40,658 nucleotides of DNA from a virus, in IMG/VR virus record IMGVR_UViG_3300046816_000075, positions 1-40,658 of that record, one strand, 5' to 3'. The notes under the pieces were generated by a model that ran no database searches, was not told where the DNA came from, and saw only the letters and a list, made by a program, of their open reading frames with translations. Shown in pieces: positions 19,168 to 26,922 of this stretch (the stretch's first letter is position 1; each line of letters opens with the position of its first letter). The translations under genes were made by a program, and so were the position numbers.

Positions 19168-19698
19168 ATGGCACGGAAGACGACGCGGCTCTATTACGGG
19201 CTGCACGCCGAGACAGGCAAGCGCCTGTACTGGACGTTGAAAGTGAGGAACTCCACCAAGTCCGTCAAGCTGAACGGCACGGTGGAAGACGCGATGACGG
19301 GAGGGGCCGGGGTGTCGATTGGCTGCCACCTGTCCAACACGGCAAAGAACAACAGAGACAAGTTCGGGCACCCAGCCTTCTACATTTCGTTCACAAAAAG
19401 CATTGCCTTGGTGGTGACCAAGATCACCAATGGAAGGCCGTCGCATTGCATCCGCTATCGGCACGCCTACGGCAACTACGTTGACCTAAACGACACCGAC
19501 CCAAGCAAGAGCACCATCAAGAAGCACCCCGAACTGTTCGAGCGGCAGTTCACCTTGGGAGCCTACAAGGAAAGCAAACGCCATTGGCGGCCAGAGTACG
19601 GTCGCCGGGAGACTGGGCAGCGCAGCCGGTTCCAGATGGCCAAGGGCGAACTGGCACGCATGAAGAAGGCGGGGCTGGTACAGTTGCCATTGGCTTAA
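19168..19698 (+). CDS. Hypothetical basic protein, 176 aa
   Basis: Starts MARKTTRLYYGLHAETGKRL. Lys/Arg-rich throughout, with VSIGCHLSNTAKNNRDKFGHPAFYISFTKSIALVV and HCIRYRHAYGNYVDLNDTD. Three Cys/His pairs do not form a clear zinc site. More AT-rich than its neighbours. No family recognised. A GC-rich hairpin (19721-19744) follows it. Confidence 0.65.
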   Translation: MARKTTRLYYGLHAETGKRLYWTLKVRNSTKSVKLNGTVEDAMTGGAGVSIGCHLSNTAKNNRDKFGHPAFYISFTKSIALVVTKITNGRPSHCIRYRHAYGNYVDLNDTDPSKSTIKKHPELFERQFTLGAYKESKRHWRPEYGRRETGQRSRFQMAKGELARMKKAGLVQLPLA

Positions 19699-19720
19699 CT
19701 ATTCTGTGCAAATAACCTTT

Positions 19721-19744
19721 GCGGGGGGCTTACATGCCCCCCGC
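19721..19744 (+). terminator. Strong GC hairpin between operon genes
   Basis: GCGGGGGGC (19721-19729) and GCCCCCCGC (19736-19744) around TTACAT. The 9-bp perfect stem has no U-tract. It could attenuate transcription into the recombination genes. Confidence 0.5.
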
Positions 19745-19787
19745 TATTGCGTTACACTGTCAGCATCAGAACCAAGGAGGGATGCCA

Positions 19788-19988
19788 ATGACCAGTCCGT
19801 TCGCCCGCATGGCCGCCGGGATATGCTTCGGCCCGGGTGCCATGACCCGCCTCGACCGGGGGGCCTGCCCCGACTGCGGCGAGGAAAAGCCCATCCGAAC
19901 CCTGACCACCGAAATCGAGTTGCGCGAGTTTCACATCAGCGGGCTGTGCAAGGCCTGCCAAGACAAAGTCTTTGGGGACCACCGATGA
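19788..19988 (+). CDS. Zinc-ribbon protein, 66 aa
   Basis: AAGGAGG precedes ATG 19788 (ATG 19782 also in frame). GACPDCGEEKP and GLCKACQDKVFGDHR give CxxC pairs about 28 residues apart around a short beta segment (IRTLTTEIELREFHISG). A typical small zinc ribbon, probably protein- or DNA-binding. ATGA overlap with the ERF gene suggests a partner role in recombination. Confidence 0.7.
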   Translation: MTSPFARMAAGICFGPGAMTRLDRGACPDCGEEKPIRTLTTEIELREFHISGLCKACQDKVFGDHR

Positions 19989-20806
19989 CCGCCAAGACCC
20001 GCGAAGAGCAGCAGGAGAACTACGCCAAGCGCGCGGCGGCGAAGAAAAAGCGCAAGATCATGCCGAAGGCTGCCAATCAGATGGTCGTGCATCGACCCAT
20101 GTCCGACGAACAGGCGTTCGTTGCCCTGATCGACCGGGCCGCGCGCGACCCCGAGTTCGACGTGCAGAAGTTTCAGATACTGATGAACGCGCGCGCAGCC
20201 GACAAGGCGCAGCGCCAGCGCGAGGCCTTCGCCAAGGCAATGTCCGAGGTACAGGAGAAGCTGGAGCCCGTGCGGCGCGACTGTGAGAACCGGCAGACCC
20301 GCTCGCGCTATGCCTCCTACGAGGCGCTCGACCGGGCGATCCGCCCGACCTACACGCAGCACGGCTTTGCGCTGTCGTTCTCGACCGACCCGTCACCGAC
20401 CCCTGACAGCATGCGCGTCATCTGCGAGGTGTCACATCGGGAAGGAGCCTATCGCCAGCACCAGATCGACATACCCATCGTCACCAAGGGACCGCAGGGC
20501 AAGGAGGTGATGACGGCAACGCACGCTGCCATGTCGGCGAAGACCTACGGCATGCGCGGACTGCTGACCATGATCTTCAACGTCGCGTTAACCGACGACG
20601 ACGGCAACGCCGCAGGCAATGGCGGCCCGGTTAGCGATGCGCAACTGCTCGAACTGCAGGAGTTACTGCAGCAGAAGCCGCCGATTAACGAGAAATCGTT
20701 CTGCGCCTACATGGGCACCGACGAACTGATCAACCTGCCAGCGAAAAAGTTCGCCGAGGCGAAGGACGCCATCGCCGACAAGCGCAAGGGGATGGAGACG
20801 CTATGA
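19985..20806 (+). CDS. erf: ERF-family single-strand annealing protein
   Basis: 273 aa, starting MTAKTREEQQENYAKRAAAK. About 85-190 carries the ERF core: EVQEKLEPVRRDCENRQTRSRYASYEALDRAIRPTYTQHGFALSFST, VICEVSHREGAYRQHQIDIP and HAAMSAKTYGMRGLLTMIFNVAL. ERF proteins coat single strands left by an exonuclease and anneal them, allowing genome circularisation and recombination-dependent replication. The basic N terminus (KRAAAKKKRKI) is phage-specific. ATGA overlap with the YqaJ exonuclease supports a two-component recombinase. Confidence 0.88.
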   Translation: MTAKTREEQQENYAKRAAAKKKRKIMPKAANQMVVHRPMSDEQAFVALIDRAARDPEFDVQKFQILMNARAADKAQRQREAFAKAMSEVQEKLEPVRRDCENRQTRSRYASYEALDRAIRPTYTQHGFALSFSTDPSPTPDSMRVICEVSHREGAYRQHQIDIPIVTKGPQGKEVMTATHAAMSAKTYGMRGLLTMIFNVALTDDDGNAAGNGGPVSDAQLLELQELLQQKPPINEKSFCAYMGTDELINLPAKKFAEAKDAIADKRKGMETL

Positions 20807-21468
20807 ACACCCCGGAGGAACTGGCCGAAGTGCTGCTCGATGTCGCGCGTCCGACGATTATACAAGGTTCGCCAGAGTGGTTTGCGATGCGATGCGGAAA
20901 GGTGACTGCGTCCCGCATCGCAGACGTGATGGCGAAGCCGCGCGAGCCCGGCAAGGGCATGCGCGTGAACTACATGTGGCAGATCGTGGTCGAGCGGCTG
21001 ACCCGGCAGCCGATGAAGACCTACCAGTCGAAGACCATGGCCGAGGCGCACGAGTGGGAGCCGCTGGCGCGTGCCGCCTACACCTTCCACACCGACCACG
21101 CGGTCGAGCAGATCGCCTTTGTCGACCACCTCGACATTCCCCTGTGCGGCTGCTCCCCCGACGGCTTCGTCGGCAGCGAGGGGCTGGTGGAAATCAAGTG
21201 CCCCGAACTGACCGCGCACATGGACACCATGCTCAAGGACACGATCCCCAGCGAGTATTTCAAGCAGATGCAGTTTCAGATGGCCTGCACCGGGCGGCGC
21301 TGGTGCGACTACGTCTCGTTCAACGCCGATTTGCCAGAGCGCATGCGCAAGGCGATCATCCGCGTCGACCGTGACGGCACCGCGATCAGTGCCATGGAGG
21401 CGGAAGTTCGCAGCTTCCAGACGCAGGTCGACCTCGCGCTGTCCGCCTGCAAGGAGCGTTTCGGGTGA
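20803..21468 (+). CDS. YqaJ-type viral recombination exonuclease
   Basis: 221 aa. PD-(D/E)XK nuclease with SPEWFAMRCGKVTASRIADVM near residue 25, E86 in HEWEPLARAAY, D120 in CSPDGFVG, E130 and K132 in VEIKCPE, and Q155/Q157 in KQMQFQM. All catalytic positions are present and length is normal. It resects double-strand ends to feed the ERF annealing protein coded immediately upstream (ATGA overlap). The C terminus is a helical cap (SFQTQVDLALSACKERF). Confidence 0.9.
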   Translation: MNTPEELAEVLLDVARPTIIQGSPEWFAMRCGKVTASRIADVMAKPREPGKGMRVNYMWQIVVERLTRQPMKTYQSKTMAEAHEWEPLARAAYTFHTDHAVEQIAFVDHLDIPLCGCSPDGFVGSEGLVEIKCPELTAHMDTMLKDTIPSEYFKQMQFQMACTGRRWCDYVSFNADLPERMRKAIIRVDRDGTAISAMEAEVRSFQTQVDLALSACKERFG

Positions 21469-21908
21469 ACGACAAGGGCCTCTTTCGTCCCACGCCTGCA
21501 GGCTTCGTGCCGTTCGAGAAGCGGGCCGCCGACCTGCTGGACACACTGCTCAAGCGCAACGACGGCAAGCCGGTGTTCATGACGGTGCGCACCGCGCGCA
21601 ACCCGGAGTTCTCCGCCTTGGCGCACGTGGTGTTCTCCATGCTGGCCGACGGGCTCGGCGTGCCGATGGAGGCGATCAAGAATTATTTGAAGGAGCAGTC
21701 GGGGCGCTTCGACCTGACCAAGATGCCGGACGGCACGGTCATCAAGACCCGCCACTCCGTCGCCTTCAGCGCCATGGGCGAGGAACAGTTCCGCGCCTTC
21801 TGGGCCGATGCGCTGCCGGTGATCTACGAAAAGTTGCTGGGCGGTGTGCCGTCGGACACCTACCGGGAAATCCTCGAAGTGCTGGGCGGCAACAGGAAGG
21901 ACTACTGA
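21465..21908 (+). CDS. DUF1367-like protein
   Basis: 147 aa from GTG overlapping the YqaJ stop (GTGA). TVRTARNPEFSALAHVVFSMLADGLG, DGTVIKTRHSVAFSAMGEEQFRAFWADALPVIYEKLLGG and YREILEVLGG match the DUF1367 layout (RNPxFHxxFFALL; SIAFxxMDExEFExLYxxVIxVI). These proteins occur in the nin-like recombination region of lambdoid phages. Role unknown, perhaps recombination mediation. Confidence 0.6.
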   Translation: MNDKGLFRPTPAGFVPFEKRAADLLDTLLKRNDGKPVFMTVRTARNPEFSALAHVVFSMLADGLGVPMEAIKNYLKEQSGRFDLTKMPDGTVIKTRHSVAFSAMGEEQFRAFWADALPVIYEKLLGGVPSDTYREILEVLGGNRKDY

Positions 21909-21909
21909 C

Positions 21910-22080
21910 ATGGACATTGCCCGCGCCCGCGAGGCGCTGCAAGACCTGCTCAAGTCGCCGAACAGCACCACGGCGACCCGCTACTACGTCAAGCTGGCGT
22001 TGAGCCACCTGCAGGACGAGCCCGCCCATGACCTGCCAATCATCGACCAGATGAAGCGCGACCACAGGGGCGACAAGTGA
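21910..22080 (+). CDS. Hypothetical 56-aa helical protein
   Basis: MDIARAREALQDLLKSPNST, then ATRYYVKLALSHLQDEPAHDLPIIDQMKRD. Two amphipathic helices. Starts one base after the DUF1367-like stop (TGACATG) and its stop forms GTGA with the next start. No family recognised. Confidence 0.6.
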   Translation: MDIARAREALQDLLKSPNSTTATRYYVKLALSHLQDEPAHDLPIIDQMKRDHRGDK

Positions 22081-22343
22081 GGATACCGGAAATCGACATG
22101 GATCACGTTGCCATCGCTGCCGTCATCGTCGTCGTCATGTTCGTCAGCATGCGCCTGCTGTACGGCTACTGGCCATGGCGCACACATCCGAGGCTGCGGC
22201 GCAGGGCGCAGGTGGCCGACGATCCGCCGCCGGGAAGTTTTGACTTCCAGCCGATACCGGGGACGGTCGGCGTCATCGGCAACGACAACAAGGACAGCTT
22301 CGAGCGCCCGCAGCCGACCGCAGGGGGCGACATTGGATCATAG
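22077..22343 (+). CDS. Single-pass membrane protein, 88 aa
   Basis: GTG start in a GTGA overlap. MRIPEIDMDHVAIAAVIVVV continues into one transmembrane helix to about residue 29, then RTHPRLRRRAQ marks a cytoplasmic tail that is Pro/Asp-rich and probably unstructured. It overlaps the HNH gene by 11 bases. Function unknown. Confidence 0.6.
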   Translation: MRIPEIDMDHVAIAAVIVVVMFVSMRLLYGYWPWRTHPRLRRRAQVADDPPPGSFDFQPIPGTVGVIGNDNKDSFERPQPTAGGDIGS

Positions 22344-22659
22344 GCAGGAGTTCTCCAAGCACACCAAGCGACTGATCTGGGCGCGGGCGCGCGGCTACTG
22401 CGACGGCTGCGGTGCAGACATGAGCACGGGCAAGCGGTGCCAGTACGATCACATCGTCACCTGCGCCAACGGCGGCGACAATTCGGCGTACAATGGGCAC
22501 CTGCTTTGCATCCCGTGCCACAAGGCAAAGTCCGGTGTCGACGCCAAGCGCGAGGCCAAGGTCAAGCGCATCCGTGATCGTGCTCGCGGCATTTCTCCAC
22601 GCCGCAGCCGTGGCATTTCTTACCGCAAGTTCGACGGCACCCCCGTCAGGAGGATGTGA
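22333..22659 (+). CDS. HNH endonuclease
   Basis: 108 aa from TTG 22333 with AGGGGG about five bases upstream; no better start exists before the domain. YCDGCGADMSTGKRCQYDHIVTCANGGDNSAYNGHLLCIPCHKAKSG is a full HNH core: Asp-His of the first motif, central Asn, final His, with two CxxC zinc pairs. The basic tail (KVKRIRDRARGISPRRSRG) should bind DNA. Placed in the recombination operon, far from the terminase, so more likely a recombination or homing nuclease than a packaging cofactor. Confidence 0.8.
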   Translation: MDHRQEFSKHTKRLIWARARGYCDGCGADMSTGKRCQYDHIVTCANGGDNSAYNGHLLCIPCHKAKSGVDAKREAKVKRIRDRARGISPRRSRGISYRKFDGTPVRRM

Positions 22660-22663
22660 CCCC

Positions 22664-22852
22664 ATGCCTATCCCACCGTGGCTTGAGCCCTACGTCGACG
22701 ACCACGATCCGGCCCGCGACAGCCTGACCACCCCGCAGCAGGTGCTGTTCGACACCCTGTGGGACCGCGCCTGCGGCAACGCCACCCCGGGACTGTCGGG
22801 TCGCGAGCGCGCCAGCCTGATCAAGTTCTTGGCGTCGGGGCGCGACCCATGA
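22664..22852 (+). CDS. Hypothetical 62-aa protein
   Basis: MPIPPWLEPYVDDHDPARDS, then TPQQVLFDTLWDRACGN and SGRERASLIKFLASGRDP. AGGAGG lies ten bases upstream. Acidic N terminus and two helices. ATGA overlap with the coiled-coil gene. No family recognised. Confidence 0.6.
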   Translation: MPIPPWLEPYVDDHDPARDSLTTPQQVLFDTLWDRACGNATPGLSGRERASLIKFLASGRDP

Positions 22853-23250
22853 AGAACGGCGACACGCTGCAGGAGACAGCCGCCAAGGGCGTCGAGGCGA
22901 TCCACACCATCGTCAAGGAGCGCGATGAACTGCTCGTCGGCCATGACCGGATGACGACCGACATTGCCCTACTGCGGCAGAAGTGCGCGCAGCTTGAAAG
23001 CCGATTGAGCACGGCGCAGCAGGAACGCGACCACTACATGCGCTTCTCCACCGAACTGGTCGCCGACCTCAACAACATCCAAGGCATCATCCACTCGGCA
23101 GTCGCGTCGGCGAAGGCGGAGGCGTTCGCGCCGCCGCAGGTGCCAGCGCCGAGGAAGGCAGAGACGCTGTCGGTTACCGACCAGAAGACCATCGAGAACC
23201 TGATCCAGCGGCTGCCGCAGAACAGCGGCAGTGGCGACCCCCGGTTGTAA
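22849..23250 (+). CDS. Coiled-coil protein, 133 aa
   Basis: MKNGDTLQETAAKGVEAIHT opens a long helix; LLRQKCAQLESRLSTAQQERDHYMRFSTELVADLNNIQGII has clear heptads (about 43-85). A Pro/Ala linker (APPQVPAPRKA) then leads to a short terminal helix (TDQKTIENLIQRLPQ). Similar proteins often close phage recombination operons; no function assigned. A terminator follows at once. Confidence 0.65.
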   Translation: MKNGDTLQETAAKGVEAIHTIVKERDELLVGHDRMTTDIALLRQKCAQLESRLSTAQQERDHYMRFSTELVADLNNIQGIIHSAVASAKAEAFAPPQVPAPRKAETLSVTDQKTIENLIQRLPQNSGSGDPRL

Positions 23251-23270
23251 AATCGGGGTCGGCTCTTTTT
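23235..23270 (+). terminator. Terminator of the recombination operon
   Basis: CGACCCC (23235-23241) pairs with GGGGTCG (23255-23261), then GCTCTTTTT. The stop codon of the coiled-coil gene lies in the loop. Confidence 0.7.
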
Positions 23271-23335
23271 GCGAAAAAGCATGTTTTAAAAAAAAGTTCT
23301 CCAATCATTTCGGTCGGAACTCCCGGCTAACCCCT

Positions 23336-23347
23336 TGACGCGCGTCA
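23336..23347. promoter_or_regulatory. Palindrome TGACGCGCGTCA
   Basis: Perfect 12-bp palindrome 17 bp upstream of operator site 5, in the leader of the 173-aa gene. A possible second regulator site. Confidence 0.4.
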
Positions 23348-23364
23348 CTCAACCAGCACGGGTA

Positions 23365-23379
23365 TTAGCAATGTGCTAA
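23365..23379. promoter_or_regulatory. Early operator site 5 (TTAGC-AATGT-GCTAA)
   Basis: Perfect palindrome, extending to ATTAGCA/TGCTAAT arms. It contains an extended -10-like TGC-TAATAT (23374-23382). No good -35 is visible, so the promoter is inferred. Confidence 0.6.
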
Positions 23380-23439
23380 TATACCCTTGACGGTCGGGAT
23401 GGACCTGACCGAGTTGTTTGAAATCGTAAAGGAGGCAAC

Positions 23440-23961
23440 ATGCAGTTAACCCTGCAAGAAGTCGAGAAGCGTCTAAAGCGGTGGCACACCCGGCTGACCC
23501 GGGCCAGCAACGAGGTTGCGAAGCTGGAGAAGAAGCGCCGCCGCTTGGCTGGACCCGGTTGGGTCGAGCAGGTGAAGACCTTGGCGGATCGCCCACGCGA
23601 GCACACCAAGGTGCGCACCACCAGCGGCGAGGTGGTCGGCGTCAAGACCGACAGCGAAATCCCGCTGCCGGAACTGGATGCCTTCTTCGTCCTGCCCAGC
23701 CTGCCGGAAAAGTCGGAGAGTGACCTGACCATCCCGCCGGAACTGAAGCGGACAGAGAAGCCGCTGCCGAAGGCTGGCGACCCCGGGCCGAAGATGCTGT
23801 CGGACCTGCTCAACAAGCCGTTCATCGACGCCCGCAAAAAGAAGCGGCTCGATGCACTCGACGAAAAGCGGCGGGGCCGCTCGCGGTTCAGCGCGAGCGA
23901 CATGCCCCTGAGTGGCCGGGATGCCATCAAGGCCATCAAGGACGCCCGTCGCAAGAAGTAG
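23440..23961 (+). CDS. Hypothetical Lys-rich protein, 173 aa
   Basis: Starts MQLTLQEVEKRLKRWHTRLT with AAAGGAGG. An N-terminal coiled coil (about 3-38, VEKRLKRWHTRLTRASNEVAKLEKKRRRL) precedes an acidic-proline middle and a basic end (DARKKKRLDALDEKRRGRSRF; IKDARRKK). Transcribed alone between two terminators and under its own early operator, so it is an independently controlled unit. No family recognised; DNA binding is likely from charge. Confidence 0.7.
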   Translation: MQLTLQEVEKRLKRWHTRLTRASNEVAKLEKKRRRLAGPGWVEQVKTLADRPREHTKVRTTSGEVVGVKTDSEIPLPELDAFFVLPSLPEKSESDLTIPPELKRTEKPLPKAGDPGPKMLSDLLNKPFIDARKKKRLDALDEKRRGRSRFSASDMPLSGRDAIKAIKDARRKK

Positions 23962-23975
23962 ACTAGCGCCGCCTG

Positions 23976-24005
23976 CCCCCGCCCTTCGCCGGGCGGGGGT
24001 TTTTC
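23976..24005 (+). terminator. Rho-independent terminator
   Basis: CCCCCGCCC (23976-23984), loop TTCGCC, GGGCGGGGG (23991-23999), then TTTTT. It separates the converging early gene and endolysin. Confidence 0.9.
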
Positions 24006-24021
24006 TGTTCTCCCTGTTTGG

Positions 24022-24981
24022 TTACTTCTCTGCCACCTTCCGCTCGTCCGCACCACCGAGAACGGCGGCGATGGCCGTGCAGATGCGGTCGAACTGGCGG
24101 CTGTAGACGTCAGCGTCCGCCGCGCTGTCGACAAAGCAGACCTCGATGAGGATCGCGGGGCCTGTCGTCTGGTTGAGGAAGTACAGGTCGGTGCGCTTCT
24201 TGGCCCCCCGGTTGATGAAGCCGCAGGCGGCGATGGCCCCCGCCATACGCGCGGCGAGCGACGATTGCGTGACGTAGAGCACCTCGCAGCCCATGGGGCT
24301 GGTCGTCTCCACGTAGGCATTGAAATGCACCGATACGTCGAGATCGCGCTGCTCCGAGTTGTGCGCGTCGACGATGGTGGCGAGGTTCTCCGACTGCGAG
24401 GTGCTGGTATCGTCGTTGAAGGTGGTCACCTCGACGCCACGTTCCTGCAGTTCCTCCGCCACCTTTTCGACCACGGCGCGGGCGCAGTCGACCTCGTCGA
24501 GCACTCCAGAGGCACCCCTGACGTATTTGCCGTGGCCCGAGGAAATCACCACCCGGTCATAGACCTGCGCTTCCGGCCCGCGATGCGTGAACGGGAAGAT
24601 CACCTCGACAGTCTCGTCGGTCATCAGGCCCAGTGCTTCGAGCACAAAGGGCGACACATCCGCTATGCGGTTCGTGTTCTCGTGCGGTCCCCAGTCTGCC
24701 GGGTATGCCTTCATCGACTTGCCGGTCTTGGGATTGCGCACCAGCGCCATTTCCTCCAGCAGCATGTAGGGCGGCGTCTCGTCGTAGTCCCAGCGGCAGG
24801 CGATGTAGGGCACCTCCGGGTTGAGCCGTCGCGCCAGCCCGCTGGTCCCTTCCGGCTGGTAGGACAGGAACAGATGCGGGGCTGTCTCGACGTCGTAGAT
24901 GAAGGCCAGCCCCTCGTCGGCGTCGACGCCATCGTCGTCTGGTCCGCCGAACCAACTGACTTTACCCGTGAGGTTTAGCAT
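24022..24981 (-). CDS. Endolysin: N-acetylmuramoyl-L-alanine amidase (Amidase_3) with N-terminal barrel domain
   Basis: 319 aa from ATG 24981, overlapping the 100-aa gene by seven bases. Residues 1-130 (GKVSWFGGPDDDGVDADEGLAFIY, EGTSGLARRLNPEVPYIACRWDYDETP, PADWGPHENTNRIADVSP) form a double-psi-barrel-like module found in phage lysins. Residues about 143-310 are Amidase_3: H150 (SSGHG), E163 (LDEVDCAR), H219 (VSVHFNAY) and E280 (ILIEVCFVDS) are the zinc and catalytic residues. It cuts the amide between MurNAc and L-Ala. No signal peptide, so it needs a holin. Confidence 0.9.
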   Translation of the reverse strand: MLNLTGKVSWFGGPDDDGVDADEGLAFIYDVETAPHLFLSYQPEGTSGLARRLNPEVPYIACRWDYDETPPYMLLEEMALVRNPKTGKSMKAYPADWGPHENTNRIADVSPFVLEALGLMTDETVEVIFPFTHRGPEAQVYDRVVISSGHGKYVRGASGVLDEVDCARAVVEKVAEELQERGVEVTTFNDDTSTSQSENLATIVDAHNSEQRDLDVSVHFNAYVETTSPMGCEVLYVTQSSLAARMAGAIAACGFINRGAKKRTDLYFLNQTTGPAILIEVCFVDSAADADVYSRQFDRICTAIAAVLGGADERKVAEK

Positions 24982-25277
24982 GATGACGGGTTCCACTTGA
25001 GCGCATCGGCCCGCGCCCGCTGGTAGGCAACAACTGACGCCTGCAGTCCGGCAGACGCACGCCCCGGCTGGCCGTGCGTGTCCTTGAGCCAGCCGGTGAA
25101 TAGATGCTTGACGTTCTCCTTGAACGCATCGTCAACCGCCGCCAGCACTTGCGCGCGAATGTGAACGCGGTCTTCGTCAGTGACGCAGGTCGGCACTGGC
25201 GGCACGGTGCCCTGCGCGTAGAGGAAGGTGCCGACCAGCAGCACGGCAACGGAAATGCTGGCGACTGCCCTGATCAT
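24975..25277 (-). CDS. Signal-anchored periplasmic protein beside the endolysin
   Basis: 100 aa, starting MIRAVASISVAVLLVGTFLY. A signal or anchor helix (4-21) precedes a soluble domain: TDEDRVHIRAQVLAAVDDAFKENVKHLFTGWLKD, GRASAGLQASVVAYQRARADALKW and a final NPSSC. Cys at 31 and 100 could pair in the periplasm. Place and topology suggest a lysis accessory (spanin-like or endolysin regulator), but there is no spanin coiled coil. No SD is seen; the start follows the TGA of an 8-codon mini-cistron (TGACATG), so initiation is probably coupled. Confidence 0.65.
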   Translation of the reverse strand: MIRAVASISVAVLLVGTFLYAQGTVPPVPTCVTDEDRVHIRAQVLAAVDDAFKENVKHLFTGWLKDTHGQPGRASAGLQASVVAYQRARADALKWNPSSC

Positions 25278-25278
25278 G

Positions 25279-25305
25279 TCAGGCAGTGAGTTGATATTCT
25301 GCCAT
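25279..25305 (-). pseudogene. 8-codon remnant of the fibre-chaperone gene
   Basis: MAEYQLTA then TGA. The first seven codons equal those of the 103-aa chaperone ([10 protein letters not shown]), and the stop context CCTGACATG equals the end of that gene, so it looks like a copy that lost its interior. It starts in a TAATG overlap with the fibre stop and ends one base before the next ATG, serving as a coupling cistron. Confidence 0.65.
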
Positions 25306-25319
25306 TAGAGCCTCGCGTC
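25286..25319. repeat. 34-bp direct repeat at the end of fibre 2
   Basis: Matches 26903-26936 with one difference (25294). It covers the last fibre codons (DARL), the stop, and the first codons of the chaperone reading frame. Confidence 0.85.
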
Positions 25320-26609
25320 CAGAGCAACAGTAAGACCGGCAACATAGTTTTGCCCCACAGCAATCGCGTTCACATCAATGCGCACATCGCCCTGCGTTGT
25401 GGAAGTAAGTGTGTAAGTGCAACCACCTAATGTGGGAGCGTTGCCAATTTGGGCTGCAGTCGGTGCCGCCCGCATTGGCGTAGCGAACTGATTTGAGGTG
25501 TAAAGCGCACCTCCAGCAAGCGTTGAATAATAGCCAATAGTACTTATCAACATTCGTTGATAGTATCGCTGACAGATGACGAGCTCCTGATCGAATGGCC
25601 GCATCACGAACGGCGAGCGCGCGGCGCTGGGGGCTTCGTTGCCGGGAAGAACGATGACGCCGGTCAGACGAAAAACGTCTGCCGCTGCCGCTACTGCGTT
25701 CACCTGACCAGAGACGGCAAGGTAATTGCCGCTTTGCCAAGTGTTCGCGGCGGGGGCTATTAAATTTGAGCCAGCCGCCATCGTAAACGAAAGAAAAATC
25801 CCGGCTGTGTTGTCAGTGGTCCAAGCGCCACCAGTATCGCCGGGGATGGTGACGACGTTATACTGCGCAACATCAGCGACGTTGTGCGTGTAGGTTGTGA
25901 CATAGGAACGGTTGCTTCCCCCGTTGCGCGCGCTAACGCAGTAGAGGCCCGTGCGATGATGCGCCGACCAGAACCCGATGGTGATGGGCTGCGCGTTGGC
26001 TGTGCCCCATCCCAGCCGTGCGGCGCGATAACCTTCGATGGGCTGAAATATAAACGCAACATCACTCGCACCCATCGAAGCCTGTGGCGTGGGCACAGTG
26101 TAATAAAGATGGCAAGGAAAGCCGGGAGCAATAGACGCGGCACCCTGCAATCCCGAAAGCACCATCGACCCAGCCCAATATATCTTCCAGCCGTCGCACA
26201 CATAAGTGTTGGCAGTATTGGTGCCGCTCGATCCTTTTTCCTGACTGACCTCAAAGCCGCCGTTGATCTGCAGCCCCCCGTAAGCCATCGCATCGAACGG
26301 GGCCGCGTAGGCGTTCTGCCGCGCCAGTTGCTGCTGCGCCGGGGTCCACAGTGTCGCTACGTCGGAGCGCACCGCCTTGGTGTCGACCGGGTGGACGTGG
26401 TCCTCGCGCGTGTAGTTGGTGGCAGCGCCCGCCACCGCAGGCGTGTTGTCCATCAGCGGCAGGGCATTGCTGGGCGTGCCCGATATGATGCTGCCGCCGA
26501 CCGTCGTCCACTTCTCGCCGTCCCACGTGTAGACCGGCAGGCCCGCGACGGCAGGCACCGGGTACTTGTCGCCGTTGGCGGGCGATGAGGGGAAGTCGAG
26601 GGCTGCCAT
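25305..26609 (-). CDS. Second tail fibre / receptor-binding protein
   Basis: 434 aa with AGGAGGG upstream. The N terminus (MAALDFPSSPANGDKYPVP, VYTWDGEKWTTVGG) is a small WDG-type attachment domain; DHVHPVDTKAVR follows. From about residue 104 it is paralogous to the C-terminal half of the 736-aa fibre: [94 protein letters not shown] and the end ALDARL. Different N and shared C domains suggest two attachment points displaying related receptor-binding heads. Confidence 0.8.
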   Translation of the reverse strand: MAALDFPSSPANGDKYPVPAVAGLPVYTWDGEKWTTVGGSIISGTPSNALPLMDNTPAVAGAATNYTREDHVHPVDTKAVRSDVATLWTPAQQQLARQNAYAAPFDAMAYGGLQINGGFEVSQEKGSSGTNTANTYVCDGWKIYWAGSMVLSGLQGAASIAPGFPCHLYYTVPTPQASMGASDVAFIFQPIEGYRAARLGWGTANAQPITIGFWSAHHRTGLYCVSARNGGSNRSYVTTYTHNVADVAQYNVVTIPGDTGGAWTTDNTAGIFLSFTMAAGSNLIAPAANTWQSGNYLAVSGQVNAVAAAADVFRLTGVIVLPGNEAPSAARSPFVMRPFDQELVICQRYYQRMLISTIGYYSTLAGGALYTSNQFATPMRAAPTAAQIGNAPTLGGCTYTLTSTTQGDVRIDVNAIAVGQNYVAGLTVALDARL

Positions 26610-26610
26610 G

Positions 26611-26922
26611 TCAGGTCCCTCCTGCTTTCTTGTTGACCTGCCCCGAGGATGATTGCTGCACCTGCGCCCTGAAGCCGTCCGCCGTCAGCGGCGGCTGCCC
26701 CTCCAGTGCGCGCAGGCGGTTCTCGTGGTCGAAGGCCAGTTCCTCTCCCGGCGTCGGTTCGGGTTCTGGCACGGGCGGCGGCACGTAGGGATCGGGTACG
26801 CCGCCGTCCTTGATCCACTGTTCATATTCGGCGCGATCACGGTTGGCCGGATCGTTGGGGATTGATGCGCCGTCTTCCGTACGGATGACGACATCGGTGT
26901 TGGTGAGTTGGTATTCTGCCAT
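26611..26922 (-). CDS. Tail fibre assembly chaperone-like protein
   Basis: 103 aa, starting [20 protein letters not shown] in a TAATG overlap with the fibre stop; GAGG in the fibre codons serves as SD. IPNDPANRDRAEYEQWIKDGGVPDPYVPP is the common phage fibre-assembly pattern, followed by Pro/Glu linker and a helix (ELAFDHENRLRALEGQ). It should help fold or trimerise the adjacent fibres. A deleted copy of this gene follows the second fibre. Confidence 0.7.
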   Translation of the reverse strand: MAEYQLTNTDVVIRTEDGASIPNDPANRDRAEYEQWIKDGGVPDPYVPPPVPEPEPTPGEELAFDHENRLRALEGQPPLTADGFRAQVQQSSSGQVNKKAGGT

